From assembly GCA_963840785.1 (NCBI GenBank), contig CAWJAF010000003.1, forward strand, positions 434,001 through 498,000: DNA of 64,000 bases, in the 5' to 3' direction. Below the pieces are notes generated by a model. It ran no database searches and was not told the origin of the DNA. It was given only the letters and a program-made list of their open reading frames with translations. Source of the stretch: JALYOK01 sp963840785. GTDB lineage: Bacteria; Pseudomonadota; Gammaproteobacteria; Burkholderiales; JALYOK01. A program made the translations under genes and the position numbers. Shown here one piece after another: positions 49,471 through 59,198 of this stretch (within the stretch, counting starts at the first letter, position 1; each line of letters begins with the position of its first letter).

Positions 49471-52343
49471 GTCAGTTCCCATTCGATGGTGAACAGCAAT
49501 TGCTCGTGAACCTGCTGCTGCAACTGCACCTCAAGCTGACCGATGAGATCGTTGCGCTGCACCTCGACCTCATCCTGCCGGGCGAAAAATTCGCGCCGCA
49601 ATTTGCTGCGCTTGCTTTCAAGCTCACGCTGATGCTTTTGGTGAGCAAGTTTTTCTTCCAGCGTCGGTGAAGTCGCTGCCGTTCGGCGGACCTGCTTGAT
49701 TTCGGCGTCAATTACCTTGATCTCTTGCTCAATTCCGAGCTTTAAATCGTCCGCCCAGGCATCCAGTTTCTCAACTTCCTGCTCGAAGTAGCCAAGGTTT
49801 CTCTGGTTAATCTCGCCCAGGAGGCGCTGCTTACGGGCTTCTGCGTCTGAAGCTAGTGCCTCGTTGCCAGCACTGAACAGGCTAGCTTGCTGCATGTGTG
49901 CCGGAAGCCGCAGCAATTTTTCTGGATCATCTTCGGCGAGTACCAAGACCTTCGGCCGTGGTTGCTGCCACGACCATCTGCTGCTCTTGCTGGCCCAGTG
50001 CATCGACGGTGATCAACTTGACCGTGAGCCATCCGCTTTGGCCGCGATAGGCCTTGAGGGTACTGACTGGCGTGCCGTAGCTTTCGTAATCGAAGACGAC
50101 ACGAGCGCCTGAGAGCTGATCGGGTTTTAGCTTGATCGATGATCCATGCGGCAAGCGGATGACCAATACGATAGAGATGACTTTCGCCGCTGCGCCGAGG
50201 TAGTTCGTACCGCCCCAGATCGATGCCTTCAAGGTCGTTTCCTGGCGCGCGATTGAGATCGAAACCATCGCTATCAAAAACTGCACAGTCACCCAGTTCA
50301 GCCTCGGTGAGCTCCATCAGCATGCGTTCGTAGCGATTCCGTGTCACGCGACTGTCTTCAGCGCGGACCCGGAGTTTGTCCTGAACTTCCTCATCGAAGT
50401 TCTCCAGCAGCAGTTGTCGGGTCTTGACCATTGCTTCTGATATTTCGCCCGACAAGTCGAGCTGCAACTGCTCGAAGCTGGCTTTAATCGCTTCTGGTTC
50501 GCGACAGTTCTGGTAGATGTCGGCGATGCGGCGCTCGAAGTCAACGCCGGAACCGATTGCGCCAAGCACTTCATCGCTGGCGCCAAAAACACCCTCAAAC
50601 AGTTGAAACTTTTGTGCCAGCAATTCGTAGACGCGCGCATCGGCTTCATTGCTGCGGTCGACAAAATTGACCACCACTACGTCGAACTTCTGTCCGTATC
50701 GATGGCAGCGACCAATACGCTGCTCGATGCGCTGCGGATTCCACGGCAGATCGTAGTTAATGACCAAGCGAGCAAAACTGTAGATTGATGCCTTCCGCGC
50801 CCGCCTCGGTCGCGATCATGACGGTGCCGCGTTCCTGGAAATGCTCGACCAACGCCGCGCGCGTATCGGCTGTTTTGGAGCCAGAGATTTTGTCGGTACC
50901 TTTGTGCCGCACCAGCCAATCCTTGTAGACCGTTTGTGCGCGAGCGTCACTGTTTGTGCCGTTGAAGAGGACGATGCCCTCGCCGTAATGCGTGTCAGCC
51001 AGCAGCGACAACAGGTACTCTTGCGTGCGCCGGGACTCAGTGAAAATGATCGCTTTCTTGGGCGCGCCCAACCGCTCCAGTTCAGCGAATGCACGCTCCA
51101 GGGCTGTCAGAAGTGCTTTGCCCTTGGCGTTGTCGCGGATGTTGGTCGCCAGGGATTTGAAGTGCCGAAGCTCCTCAATTTCCTTAGCCACGGCATCGCG
51201 CTCATTTCTCGCTGAAGGTTCGTCGCCGGATTCCTCGTCATTCCACTCGTCGGCGGTTTCATCAAGCGACTCATAGTCTTCGTCCAACGCTTCGGCGAGG
51301 TCGGGAATATTCGCGGATGTCGTCGAGTACCCCTTGCAGGCGCTTGGCCATCGTTTCCAATGCACCAGCGATTGCGTGTGTTGACGACGCGAGCAACTTC
51401 CACAACACCAACGAGATCAGTTGCCGCTGCCCATCCGGCAACGCTTTTAGATTCGGGCGACGCAGATAATCGGCGACGAGGGTGGAGAGCTCGCGCTCCT
51501 CGGTTGACGGTGTAAATTCTTCAACGATTGCGCGACGGGCCGTGTAGGGAACGTACTGCTGCACTTGCCGACGCAAGGTGCGCTTGCAGATTGGCGCAAT
51601 ACGGGAGCGCAGCGCGGCAAAGGACTGCTCTCTGTTTTGCTGAGTGAATTGCGCACGAAAGCTGTCAAGATCACCGAACACACGGTCGTCGATCATGCTC
51701 ACCAAACCGTAGAGTTCCAGCAAGCGAATTCTGCAGCGGAGTTGCCGTCAGGAGGACTTTCGAATGAACATGCGCGAGCGCTTCCTTGATCGTTTTGGCG
51801 ATGACGTTGCTTGTCTTGTAAACGTTGCGCAGCCGGTGCGCCTCGTCGAGCACAACCAAATCCCAGTTGATGTCCTTAATGTCGGCAGCCTTGGCCTTTG
51901 CAAATTGGTACGAGCAGATTACAGGCCCGGTCGGCATCAAGAATGGGTTCCGGCTTTCCTGCTTACGGATTAGTGTTGTAGTTTTTGGCTTCAAGAATCA
52001 GGCTCTGCAGATTAAATTTGTCCTGCAATTCTTGATGCCATTGCTTGCGCAAATTGGCGGGAACGATGATCAATATGCGACGCCGACGTTCGGCCCAGCG
52101 CTGGGAGATCACAAGTCCAGCCTCGATGGTTTTCCCGAGGCCAACTTCGTCGGCCAGGATCACCCCGCGCGACAGCGGGTTCATGCATGCAAACAGCGCA
52201 GCCTCAACCTGATGCGGATTGAGGTCAACCTGCGAGTCCACTAAGGTGGACGCGAGCGATTCCACCGAATCACTCGCCGCGCGACGGGTGAGCAGCCACG
52301 CGTAGTATTGGCTTTGATAGGGCGTGAGTAGCTGTTGGGTCAT
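49467..52343 (-). CDS. SNF2-family helicase (HepA-like; multiple frameshifts)
   Basis: Starts MTQQLLTPYQSQYYAWLLTR, then the target-protein-like region LNPHQVEAALFAC. SNF2 motifs follow: GVILADEVGLGKTIEAGLVI (I), ILIIVPANLRKQWHQE (Ia), WDLVVLDEAHRLRN (II, DEAH), KVLLTATPLQNS (III), AIIFTESRRTQEYLLSLL (IV), TVMIATEAGAEGINLQF (V) and PQRIEQRIGRCHRYGQKFDV (VI). The C-terminal ~200 residues form a coiled coil (AEARKQRLLGEINQRNLGYF). Frames change about five times; joined it is ~955 residues. First gene of the defence operon, and probably a DNA translocase. Confidence 0.85.
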
Positions 52344-52606
52344 GAGATCGCTTTGCGTTTTTTCTTGTTACGGTATCGCCGGCGTCAAATATCCGTCCCA
52401 CGCGGGCATCCGCGAGAAACGCAGTAAATCCGCAGGTTATGGCAGCTTTTTCCCGCGCCGACTGAACTTTATCAGTTTACGACTTCCACGGGAATGGGGA
52501 ACGTTTTGGACGGAAATTACCGCACATCTGTAATGTGCGAAATCAATGGCCTTCGATAGCGGTTCAAGCCTGAATGGGTCTGGGCGATCAATTATGAAAA
52601 TAATTA
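52344..52606 (-). promoter_or_regulatory. Spacer upstream of the defence operon
   Basis: 263 bases without a gene between the virB operon's last gene and the SNF2 helicase start. It must contain any promoter serving the minus-strand defence operon. I see no clear palindrome or operator, and no strong terminator for the virB transcript, so read-through is possible. Confidence 0.35.
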
Positions 52607-53135
52607 TTAATTTGAGAAAAGGAACATCGAGTCGCGCGGACTTCCTGAATGTACCTTAGCTTTGCCCGACTTTACTTCTGACTGATGGTCTGAATAGCGA
52701 TAAACCAACAGCGGCGCGCGATAATCGTTACGCCAAGCCATTCCACGGTTGTGCGCAAGCAAGTGCGCGAGAACCGCGGATGAACTTCGTAGAGCGTTTT
52801 TTTTGAAGTGCCGTCCATATTCCGCTAACGATTTTGGAACATCAATGACAAAGCGCATTTTGGCTTCGGTCACAGTTGCGACGCGGTCAGTTTCCTGGAG
52901 CGTTTCAGCACAGCGTGAAAAAACTTGCTGCGTCGTCGATTCAAGCCACGCTACCGCATATTTTGAGCAACCTGATTGCTCGGCGATCAAACCGAACAAT
53001 TCAACTGCAAGCTCGCCTTCGTTGGGTTTCGGCGCGCGCGACTCCGCTTGTGCGCTAACAATTGCCAGCGCTAGCGATATCGCGACAAGCGCTTGGCGTA
53101 TCGGAAGTGACGATTGGTTTTCGCGGCTTTTTCAT
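52607..53135 (-). CDS. Secreted protein at the end of the virB operon, function unknown
   Basis: The frame contains a signal peptide (RQALVAISLALAIVSAQAES) followed by KPNEGELAVELFGLIAEQSG, CSKYAVAWLESTTQQVF and ending SPRDSMFLFSN. Without correction the start is unclear. Removing one A from the five-A run after an ATG at 53135 gives MKSRENQSSLPIRQALVAIS, about 175 residues, overlapping virB11. Two Cys after the signal peptide could form a disulfide. By position it could be a transfer accessory or exclusion protein; I recognise no family. Confidence 0.5.
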
Positions 53136-54109
53136 AATAAATCTGCGATATGAATCGGTTCCCCGTTTCATCTTTGGTAAATTGCACGATGATCGGTACC
53201 GTGAGTTTGAGGTAAGCCATGATTTCCGGTTTGGTCATGGGCGTTCCGGCGCGCATGATCATCAGCGCCATTCGTTCCAACGCGAATTCGGGACTATCCG
53301 CGTGAACAGTCGTGAGCGAGCCAGGATGGCCAGAATTGATCGCTTCAAGGTACGTGAACGCTTCGACGCCACGAAGCTCGCCCATGATGATGCGGTTTGG
53401 TCGCAATCGTAGACACGCTTCCAGCAAATCTTGAGGCGTTACTTTCGCTTGACCCTGAGCGCCGCGTGATGCCAATAGATGCAAGTGCATTGGGCTGCTT
53501 CAATCGCACTTCGCGCGTGTCTTCGATGGTGATAATTCGTTCGCGCGGGTCAATCGCTTTGAGTGCCGCGTTCAAAAATGTCGTCTTGCCCGTATCGGTG
53601 CCGGCGGAAATGAGGATATTTTTTCGAGCGCGGATCGCTTCTTCAATGAAATCACGAAATCGCTGCTGTTGATAGGCTTCCAACATTCGCGTTTCCATGA
53701 GTTCTTCGTCTGCGGGGCGCGTATTCACGTAAGCAAACGCGTTTCGTCCCTCGTACCAATCAAGATCGACGTCAAGCATGGACGGCTTGCGAATGGACAT
53801 GCCAATCAACCCAGGTTCGACGGCGGGTGTGCGAATCACTTGAATGCGAAACCCTTCCGGCGTCTTCGCCGAAAGCAAAGGATGTTCGGCGGTTACTTCT
53901 TGATCGCTGTATTGGGCAATAAGTTGCGCCAGCGTATCCAGCCGATTGAGATCAAGCTCGGGAACCGAGTGCGATTCCATGTAAGGATGGCCTTGCCGGG
54001 CAAGCCATACTTCTTGCGGCCGGTTAATGGAAATTTCGGTTACATCGTCCTGAGCAAAGAATGGCTCAAGCGGGCGAAGGTGGGTCCGAACCGCGACATC
54101 GCTTCTCAT
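53071..54109 (-). CDS. virB11: VirB11 type IV secretion ATPase (one frameshift)
   Basis: The N-terminal domain (LRPLEPFFAQDDVTEISINR) is followed by Walker A ILISAGTDTGKTTFLNAALK, the Asp box RIITIEDTREVRLKQPN and Walker B RPNRIIMGELRGVEAFTYLE. The His box is GHPGSLTTVHADSPEFALER. Frames join near 53480. Total ~345 residues, typical. The ATG overlaps the virB10 stop (ATGA). It switches between pilus assembly and DNA transfer with VirB4 and TraD. Confidence 0.9.
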
Positions 54110-55536
54110 CGAATCACAGTGGCTGACGGTTGCGTTGACGCCGGCTGATTCGCATAGACATGGGAGAAATCCAAGTCCCGGTTCACGAAAATCTTAATCG
54201 CCTCGCCCTGGTTCACATGAATGGTCGGTGCAATTTGCGCGTAGGGCGAGAGCACCTGTTGCGACGTTTGCGCAAAACTCTGTTGGATCGCCTGCCGATA
54301 GGCGGTAGCAGAATTCGGTTGGTCGCCGGCATTCACGCCATAACTTGACGCGCCAGCGCCGATGATCGACAACATGGCGGAAACGCCGAAAATTTCGAGA
54401 TAGTGGTTATCAACTTCACCGCCTATCCCGGCGCGGCCAAGCGAATCAGTGCCGGGCGAATCGAGCTGAATGTCGATGCCGTTCGGCGCGATTGCGCGCT
54501 GCCAAATCACAAAAACGCGCACTTGTCCTTTTCGAACCGCGGAATTGTATTGGCCGATAAGCCGTGTTTTTACCGGCAGCATCACTGCACGCCCGGATTC
54601 AGCGTAGACATCGTTACTGGTCGAGCAACGCAGCTGACCCGGCAAGTCCGATTGAATCGCGGTTTCAAGCACACAGTCGATTATCTTGCCTTGCAATACC
54701 GTGTAGGCAAGGTGGCGCAATCGATTCGCGCTGGCGACATTGCGACTTCGTTCCGATTTTTCCATGAAAAATCGCTCGTTCGGATCATTCGTGGAAGCAC
54801 TCCCACGATCTGCGAATTTGGACAAATCTCCGGTTGGTAGAAAGCTTCCCGGCGGGTTTGATTCGGGAAATGTTTCTTGGCTCTTCGCCGTGGCTTCAAC
54901 AACGCCTTCTCCAAAATTCGTATCGCGCAGAACCGGAAATGCGCCATCGCTCGAATTCGTTTGAATCCCGTTCGGTTCGACGAGATTTGCGGACGCGGCG
55001 TGAAACGAGCCTTGTCCACCCGCAATGATGATCGCGGACTTGATTCGGGCAAGACGTAATGCTTCTTCACGTTTACGCCTTTCTTCAATTTCCTTATGAC
55101 GTTCTAAATCTTCCCGGGTTGGCGTTGGCGGTTCGGCATCAAAATTTTGAGAATCCGCAATGGGTTCCTTGGGCGGTTCGTCCTCCTTACCGGGTACGAC
55201 TTTCGCGTGCGGCTTTGTGGACTCGAATACTGCTGGCTTTTCAGTATCGCGCGAATTTTTCTTGGAACCGTCGGAAGTGATTGCGAAATACATGCCGACG
55301 CCACAGAGAATCAAGAAACTCAGTAGCAGCCATGGATTTCGCCCGCCTTCGCGCGAGCCCGGGGACTTGGCGGCAAACTGGCGATCGAGGCCAGTCGGCG
55401 AATCCGAATTACTTTCTTCGCGATGCTGGGTTACCGATTTTCGTCATGTTCTGCCGGATTCTGTTCGGATTGCTGTTCATCTTCCGGTGGCTCAGTTGAG
55501 ACGGTTTGATCTAGCGCTAAGGATGATGTTGCCATG
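54106..55536 (-). CDS. virB10: VirB10 type IV secretion core-complex protein (one frameshift)
   Basis: Start at 55536 (MATSSLALDQTVSTEPPEDE). One frame change near 55440 leads into NPWLLLSFLILCGVGMYFAI, the inner-membrane helix. A Pro/Glu-rich periplasmic linker follows (EPPTPTREDLERHKEIEERR). The conserved beta-barrel domain has TVLQGKIIDCVLETAIQSDL, LPVKTRLIGQYNSAVRKGQV and RDLDFSHVY. About 475 residues. It spans both membranes and senses ATPase energy. It lies 12 bases after virB9. Confidence 0.9.
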
Positions 55537-55548
55537 ACGTCACCGATC

Positions 55549-56352
55549 TCAGTTTTGATTGAGATCGCGCTTCTTTGCGACGAAATCGGTATCGGGAAAC
55601 GGCTTGTTGCGATTGAACAGACAGGCGACGACGGAACCATTGCGCAAAGTGAATTGACTTGCTACCCGCTCAATGACGACGTATTGGCCTTCGACGCGGC
55701 TGTTTACTAAACTCTCTTTGCCTTCGCGATCGACTGCGAACACTGCCGGAACATCAACGCTGCCGGCAAATTGCAAGTAGGTAAATTGCCCGTCATCAAA
55801 TGCCCGTACCAGCGAGATTTCTTTGCTTCCCGAGATTTGATAGTTGAAATTGAAGTCCGTGGGGGCTTTTGACGACGGTCCCGCCGGTTTGCTTTCAACG
55901 TCGTTGTTGCGCGACGTCGTTGGTGTCGGTGTGGTAATCCCGGTGTCGCCGTATACGAAGCGTACGGTGTACGTCAGCGCTTCCTTCGCCTTGTTTTTCG
56001 ACGCTACGAGATTGAAATAGTAGAAGCGTTTGTTGGTCGTGACCGTCAAATTCGTCGCAGTGTCAGGCTCGACGGGTTTCAGAAACAGCCGTGAACCCAT
56101 TGGCACCGCTTGCCAAGCGATCGAATCGCCGATCGCGACCAATTTGATTTCTTCGCTTTCAGAAAACTCGATGACGGTTTGGTAGCCGTACGTTCCGACG
56201 ATCTCGTAGACTTCGTTGGCACTGTAAGCCACTTGTCGAATGCGAACGTCGGTTGCAATGGGGCGCGGCGTCTTGTCCGCGAAGGCGACTGTCGAAAAGA
56301 TTCCACTGCAAATGGCGATGACTGATAGCGCAAATGAGAATGGGCATCTCAT
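55549..56352 (-). CDS. virB9: VirB9 type IV secretion core-complex protein
   Basis: 267 residues, intact. Signal peptide FALSVIAICSGIFSTVAFA, then DVRIRQVAYSANEVYEIVGT and the N-terminal beta domain (TVTTNKRFYYFNLVASKNK). The C-terminal domain has FNFNYQISGSKEISLVRAFD-DGQFTYLQF and ERVASQFTLRNGSVVACLFN, matching VirB9/TrbG/CagX. It forms the outer-membrane ring with VirB7 and VirB10. Confidence 0.93.
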   Translation of the reverse strand: MRCPFSFALSVIAICSGIFSTVAFADKTPRPIATDVRIRQVAYSANEVYEIVGTYGYQTVIEFSESEEIKLVAIGDSIAWQAVPMGSRLFLKPVEPDTATNLTVTTNKRFYYFNLVASKNKAKEALTYTVRFVYGDTGITTPTPTTSRNNDVESKPAGPSSKAPTDFNFNYQISGSKEISLVRAFDDGQFTYLQFAGSVDVPAVFAVDREGKESLVNSRVEGQYVVIERVASQFTLRNGSVVACLFNRNKPFPDTDFVAKKRDLNQN

Positions 56353-56366
56353 TTCACCCTCCGAAC

Positions 56367-57066
56367 TTAAGACTTAGCCGATTCTTGATCCAACCGGAAA
56401 TTGATCACCTGGAATCCAAGCGGGTTTTCGAATCGTTGTTGGATTTCCAAGGGCACATTGGTAAAGCGATAGCGAATAACTGCCACCCAGAATTTCTCGG
56501 CTTCTGTTTCAGTGCCATTACGTTTGAGCGTCGTCGATAGGCGTACTTGCGCGGTGTCTTTACTCAATGGCGATACTGACAAGACATGGACGTTGCGAAT
56601 GGTTGAAGTCTTGTAAATATTCGCTGGGCTGGTCGGGTTGTTGTTGGAAATTTCGTTCTCGAACTCATTTCCCGGCTTGTGGCGCCGTCATGACGCGAAC
56701 GATGTCGTAGTTGCGGTTTAGGTCGACGGTTGGATCGTAGGTAAGACGGGCGATTGCGTAGCGGTACAAATAGCTCTGAACAATCGCTTCGTTTTGCGTG
56801 AGCTGGGCGCCGTCGTCATACTGCTGCACCGAGGTTACTAAACCCATTCTTGAATCGACCGTCACGACAACCGGCTTTAATGTACGTAACGGCAGCAAAT
56901 ACCAGACCGCCCCGACGGCTGCGGCGGCGATTACGCCAAACACGATCGCCAACACAAAATACCGGCTGGCGCGAACGACTGCCATTCGATACTGGTCATG
57001 GAACCAGGCGGCCGCTTCAGGATCGCCCGAGTAGGTTTTAGCGCCTTTCATCGCCAGACTACTCAT
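56367..57066 (-). CDS. virB8: VirB8 type IV secretion assembly protein (one frameshift)
   Basis: ATG at 57066 overlaps the virB6 stop (ATGA). A cytoplasmic tail (PEAAAWFHDQYRMAVVRASR) is followed by a membrane helix (YFVLAIVFGVIAAAAVGAVW). The NTF2-like periplasmic domain contains YRYAIARLTYDPTVDLNRNY. Near 56665 the frame changes and continues SPANIYKTSTIRNVHVLSVS and KFWVAVIRYRFTNVPLEIQQ. Total ~232 residues, normal for the family. It nucleates channel assembly. Confidence 0.88.
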
Positions 57067-58017
57067 TTCTTGCCCCCCGGATTGCCGCCTGGTTTTCCTC
57101 GCCGGGCGCGGTACCACGCGCGCGCCTTGCCGCCCAATTTGAATGCGCGCTTGGCGGCCCATCGGCTACTGAGAAATCCGCCGGCCGTCATTGCCATCGG
57201 TGCGCCGCCGGTTGTGAGACCAAGGCCGCCGGAAAGACCCGCCGCCATATTCGGTACTTGCATCAAGACGACGAGCGTGATTACGCCAAATAAGAAAAAT
57301 CCCGGCACATCGGCGAATGTCATTTTTCCGCTCGCCGCCGCTACGGCTAGTTGGTCAGTATAGGATTTCATGATTCTCAACACGAGATGCAGTAGCGAAA
57401 ACGTGAGTATCGGCACAAGTGCATAGTTGACCAGCGAATTGACCCAGCTAGAAAACAAAGTCCGCGTGGTATTGAACAGATAGAGGACGAGAAATATCGC
57501 GCCAATCGCCAAAATAATTGCGATCGCGAATTTGGAAAGGATCAGCAGGAAAAGCGCGTAACCGACGGTCACAACCGTCAGCAGGATAACCAAGAGGCCG
57601 ATAGAATATTTGTGCAAGGTCGAACCAATTGCGAGGCTTCGAAAATTTTATTCGCCGCTTTGAATCCAGTATCAAACACATTATCCAAGCCAGTTCTTGA
57701 CGTATCGCCGCCCGTGAGCGAGGCGATAAACGAATCAGGGCCGTTTACAAACACGTCGTAGAAAAACATATGAAACCACCCCCAACTAGTTGCCACTGCG
57801 AACACAATCGCCATTTTCAGGACGTGTTTCCAAGCATCGGATAAAGTCGTCTCGATCCAGTTGTTGAGCACGCACCAGCCGTAGATCGCGATGTACAGAA
57901 TCAAGCGCCGCGCGAATCGCGCCCATGTGAGAGCCGAACAATGGCACTCCAAGCCCCGGACGTGTAGCCGACGATCACGGTATCCGTCTTCGTCAAGATG
58001 TCGGTGGCAAAGCCCAT
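57063..58017 (-). CDS. virB6: VirB6/TrbL polytopic inner-membrane protein (frameshifted)
   Basis: Start at 58017 (MGFATDILTKTDTVIVGYTS). It continues in a second frame with LILYIAIYGWCVLNNWIETT, HVLKMAIVFAVATSWGWFHM and DNVFDTGFKAANKIFEASQ. A third frame gives GLLVILLTVVTVGYALFLLI, FAIAIILAIGAIFLVLYLFN and ADVPGFFLFGVITLVVLMQV. At least five membrane segments and the basic Gly-rich tail fit VirB6. About 315 residues. It lines the DNA path through the inner membrane. Confidence 0.87.
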
Positions 58018-58023
58018 TTCTCA

Positions 58024-58366
58024 CTACTTGGTCGGCTCGGATTTCAACGCCAGGTACCGATCTTTGACGCGTAGATCTTGGATATGTTCGAACGTGACGT
58101 TCTCCGCGATACCCGCGCCGACAGCAAGCTTTTGCGCTTTCTCCAAACAGATGCGCCGCTCGCTTTCCTCTTCGCCTTTGACTTTTGTTGCAGTGGAGAA
58201 GGTCTTCGCCGCTTTTTCATAGTCTGGCCAAACAATCGAAATACGGCGGCGACGCTGAGTTTAAATTGCCCCTCCGTCGCATCGAGCAAAGGGTTGTCGG
58301 ATTTCTGCGTACACGCGGCGAGAACAAACGCGGCGCAATGACAGTGATCAGTCGAATCATGTCCAT
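58024..58366 (-). CDS. Lipoprotein between virB7 and virB6 (entry-exclusion-like; frameshifted)
   Basis: MDMIRLITVIA leads, after a one-base slip, into AFVLAACTQKSDNPLLDATE, a lipobox with Cys. Then WPDYEKAAKTFSTATKVKGE, ESERRICLEKAQKLAVGAGI and ENVTFEHIQDLRVKDRYLAL follow. Small lipoproteins at this position in related operons are Eex-type entry-exclusion factors, which is an inference from position and size only. Starts at 58366 (best ribosome-site spacing) and 58360 (ATGA overlap with virB7) are both possible. Confidence 0.6.
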
Positions 58367-58494
58367 AGCCGATTTACCTCCCTAGTTTCACATGGGCTTC
58401 CTGTACCGGCGACGCATGGTGATTTCAGTTCATGTGCCGTAGTACAACTTACAACTGTGGCGACACAAAACAGTGCCAGAAATATTTTGACCAT
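58357..58494 (-). CDS. virB7: VirB7-like small lipoprotein
   Basis: 45 residues: MVKIFLALFCVATVVSC with a lipobox (VVSC), then HELKSPCVAGTGSPCETREV. The short mature part with PC..A.GSPCE resembles VirB7 proteins of VirB/Trw systems. It lies between virB5 and the lipoprotein gene. VirB7 anchors VirB9 in the outer membrane. Confidence 0.75.
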   Translation of the reverse strand: MVKIFLALFCVATVVSCTTAHELKSPCVAGTGSPCETREVNRLWT

Positions 58495-58511
58495 CGCAGC
58501 TCCTCGCAGGT

Positions 58512-59198
58512 TCATCGACCGAAATTGAAGAATTCGGTACGCGCTGCCGTCGCTTGATTGCCCATGTTTTGCGCATTCGCCGATAGATTGGTTTGGATCG
58601 TATTGAGGCGTGCCATCTCGACGTTGAGATAAGCATTTTCTGCCAGCAACCGATTGCCAAGGTCTTGCGCCGCTTTGACGTTACCTGTGCTTTCAATCTG
58701 CGCTTGCAGCCCCTCGATATTCTTCAGTCGTTCGGCAATGCTGTCGTATAGCGCCTCCACCGCCGCGAACGCGCCGCGTGTCGCGTCCGTACTCAATTTG
58801 TAGCTGTGGTAAGCGCGAGAGTCCGTGTCTTTGCCAAGCACTTTGTAAACAATCGGATCAAGCGTCTTCAGCAATTTTTCATAGAAATCCTGCTTGGATG
58901 CGAATTTGCCGGAACGCTGCATGGATACGACTTCCTGCCAACTTCCGGGCACCCAGCGCCGGTTTGCATTGTTATTGAATTGATTGCCGAACCCATAGTT
59001 GCCGGTGATCGCTTCGTATTGTTGCTTAAGCTGATCGTATTGCTGTTTCAGCATTTGGTACTCTTTGATCATTTGCAGAAACTGCTGCATCTGTTGAGCG
59101 AGATTGGCGCCATCGGTTACCGGAATTTGCGCGTTGGCCGCGTTTGCGGAAAATAGAATTCCAACGACAACGATAATTCGAACAAGTAAGTTTTTCAT
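58512..59198 (-). CDS. virB5: VirB5/TrbJ pilus-tip or assembly protein
   Basis: About 228 residues from the ATG at 59198, which overlaps the virB4 stop (ATGA) and has AGGA upstream. Signal peptide NLLVRIIVVVGILFSANAANA, then IPVTDGANLAQQMQQFLQMI with a heptad-rich helix (KQQYDQLKQQYEAITG) and a C-terminal helix LLAENAYLNVEMARLNTIQT. The helical bundle is typical of VirB5/TrbJ. The frame is intact. Confidence 0.9.
   Translation of the reverse strand: MKNLLVRIIVVVGILFSANAANAQIPVTDGANLAQQMQQFLQMIKEYQMLKQQYDQLKQQYEAITGNYGFGNQFNNNANRRWVPGSWQEVVSMQRSGKFASKQDFYEKLLKTLDPIVYKVLGKDTDSRAYHSYKLSTDATRGAFAAVEALYDSIAERLKNIEGLQAQIESTGNVKAAQDLGNRLLAENAYLNVEMARLNTIQTNLSANAQNMGNQATAARTEFFNFGR

Noticed and set aside
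39531..52343. DISARM, BREX or type I restriction assignment for the defence island
   Set aside because: No DrmA/DrmB/DrmC, PglZ/BrxC, or HsdS/HsdM/HsdR signatures are present. Mod and Res motifs fit the type III-like arrangement and SIR2-HerA is separate.
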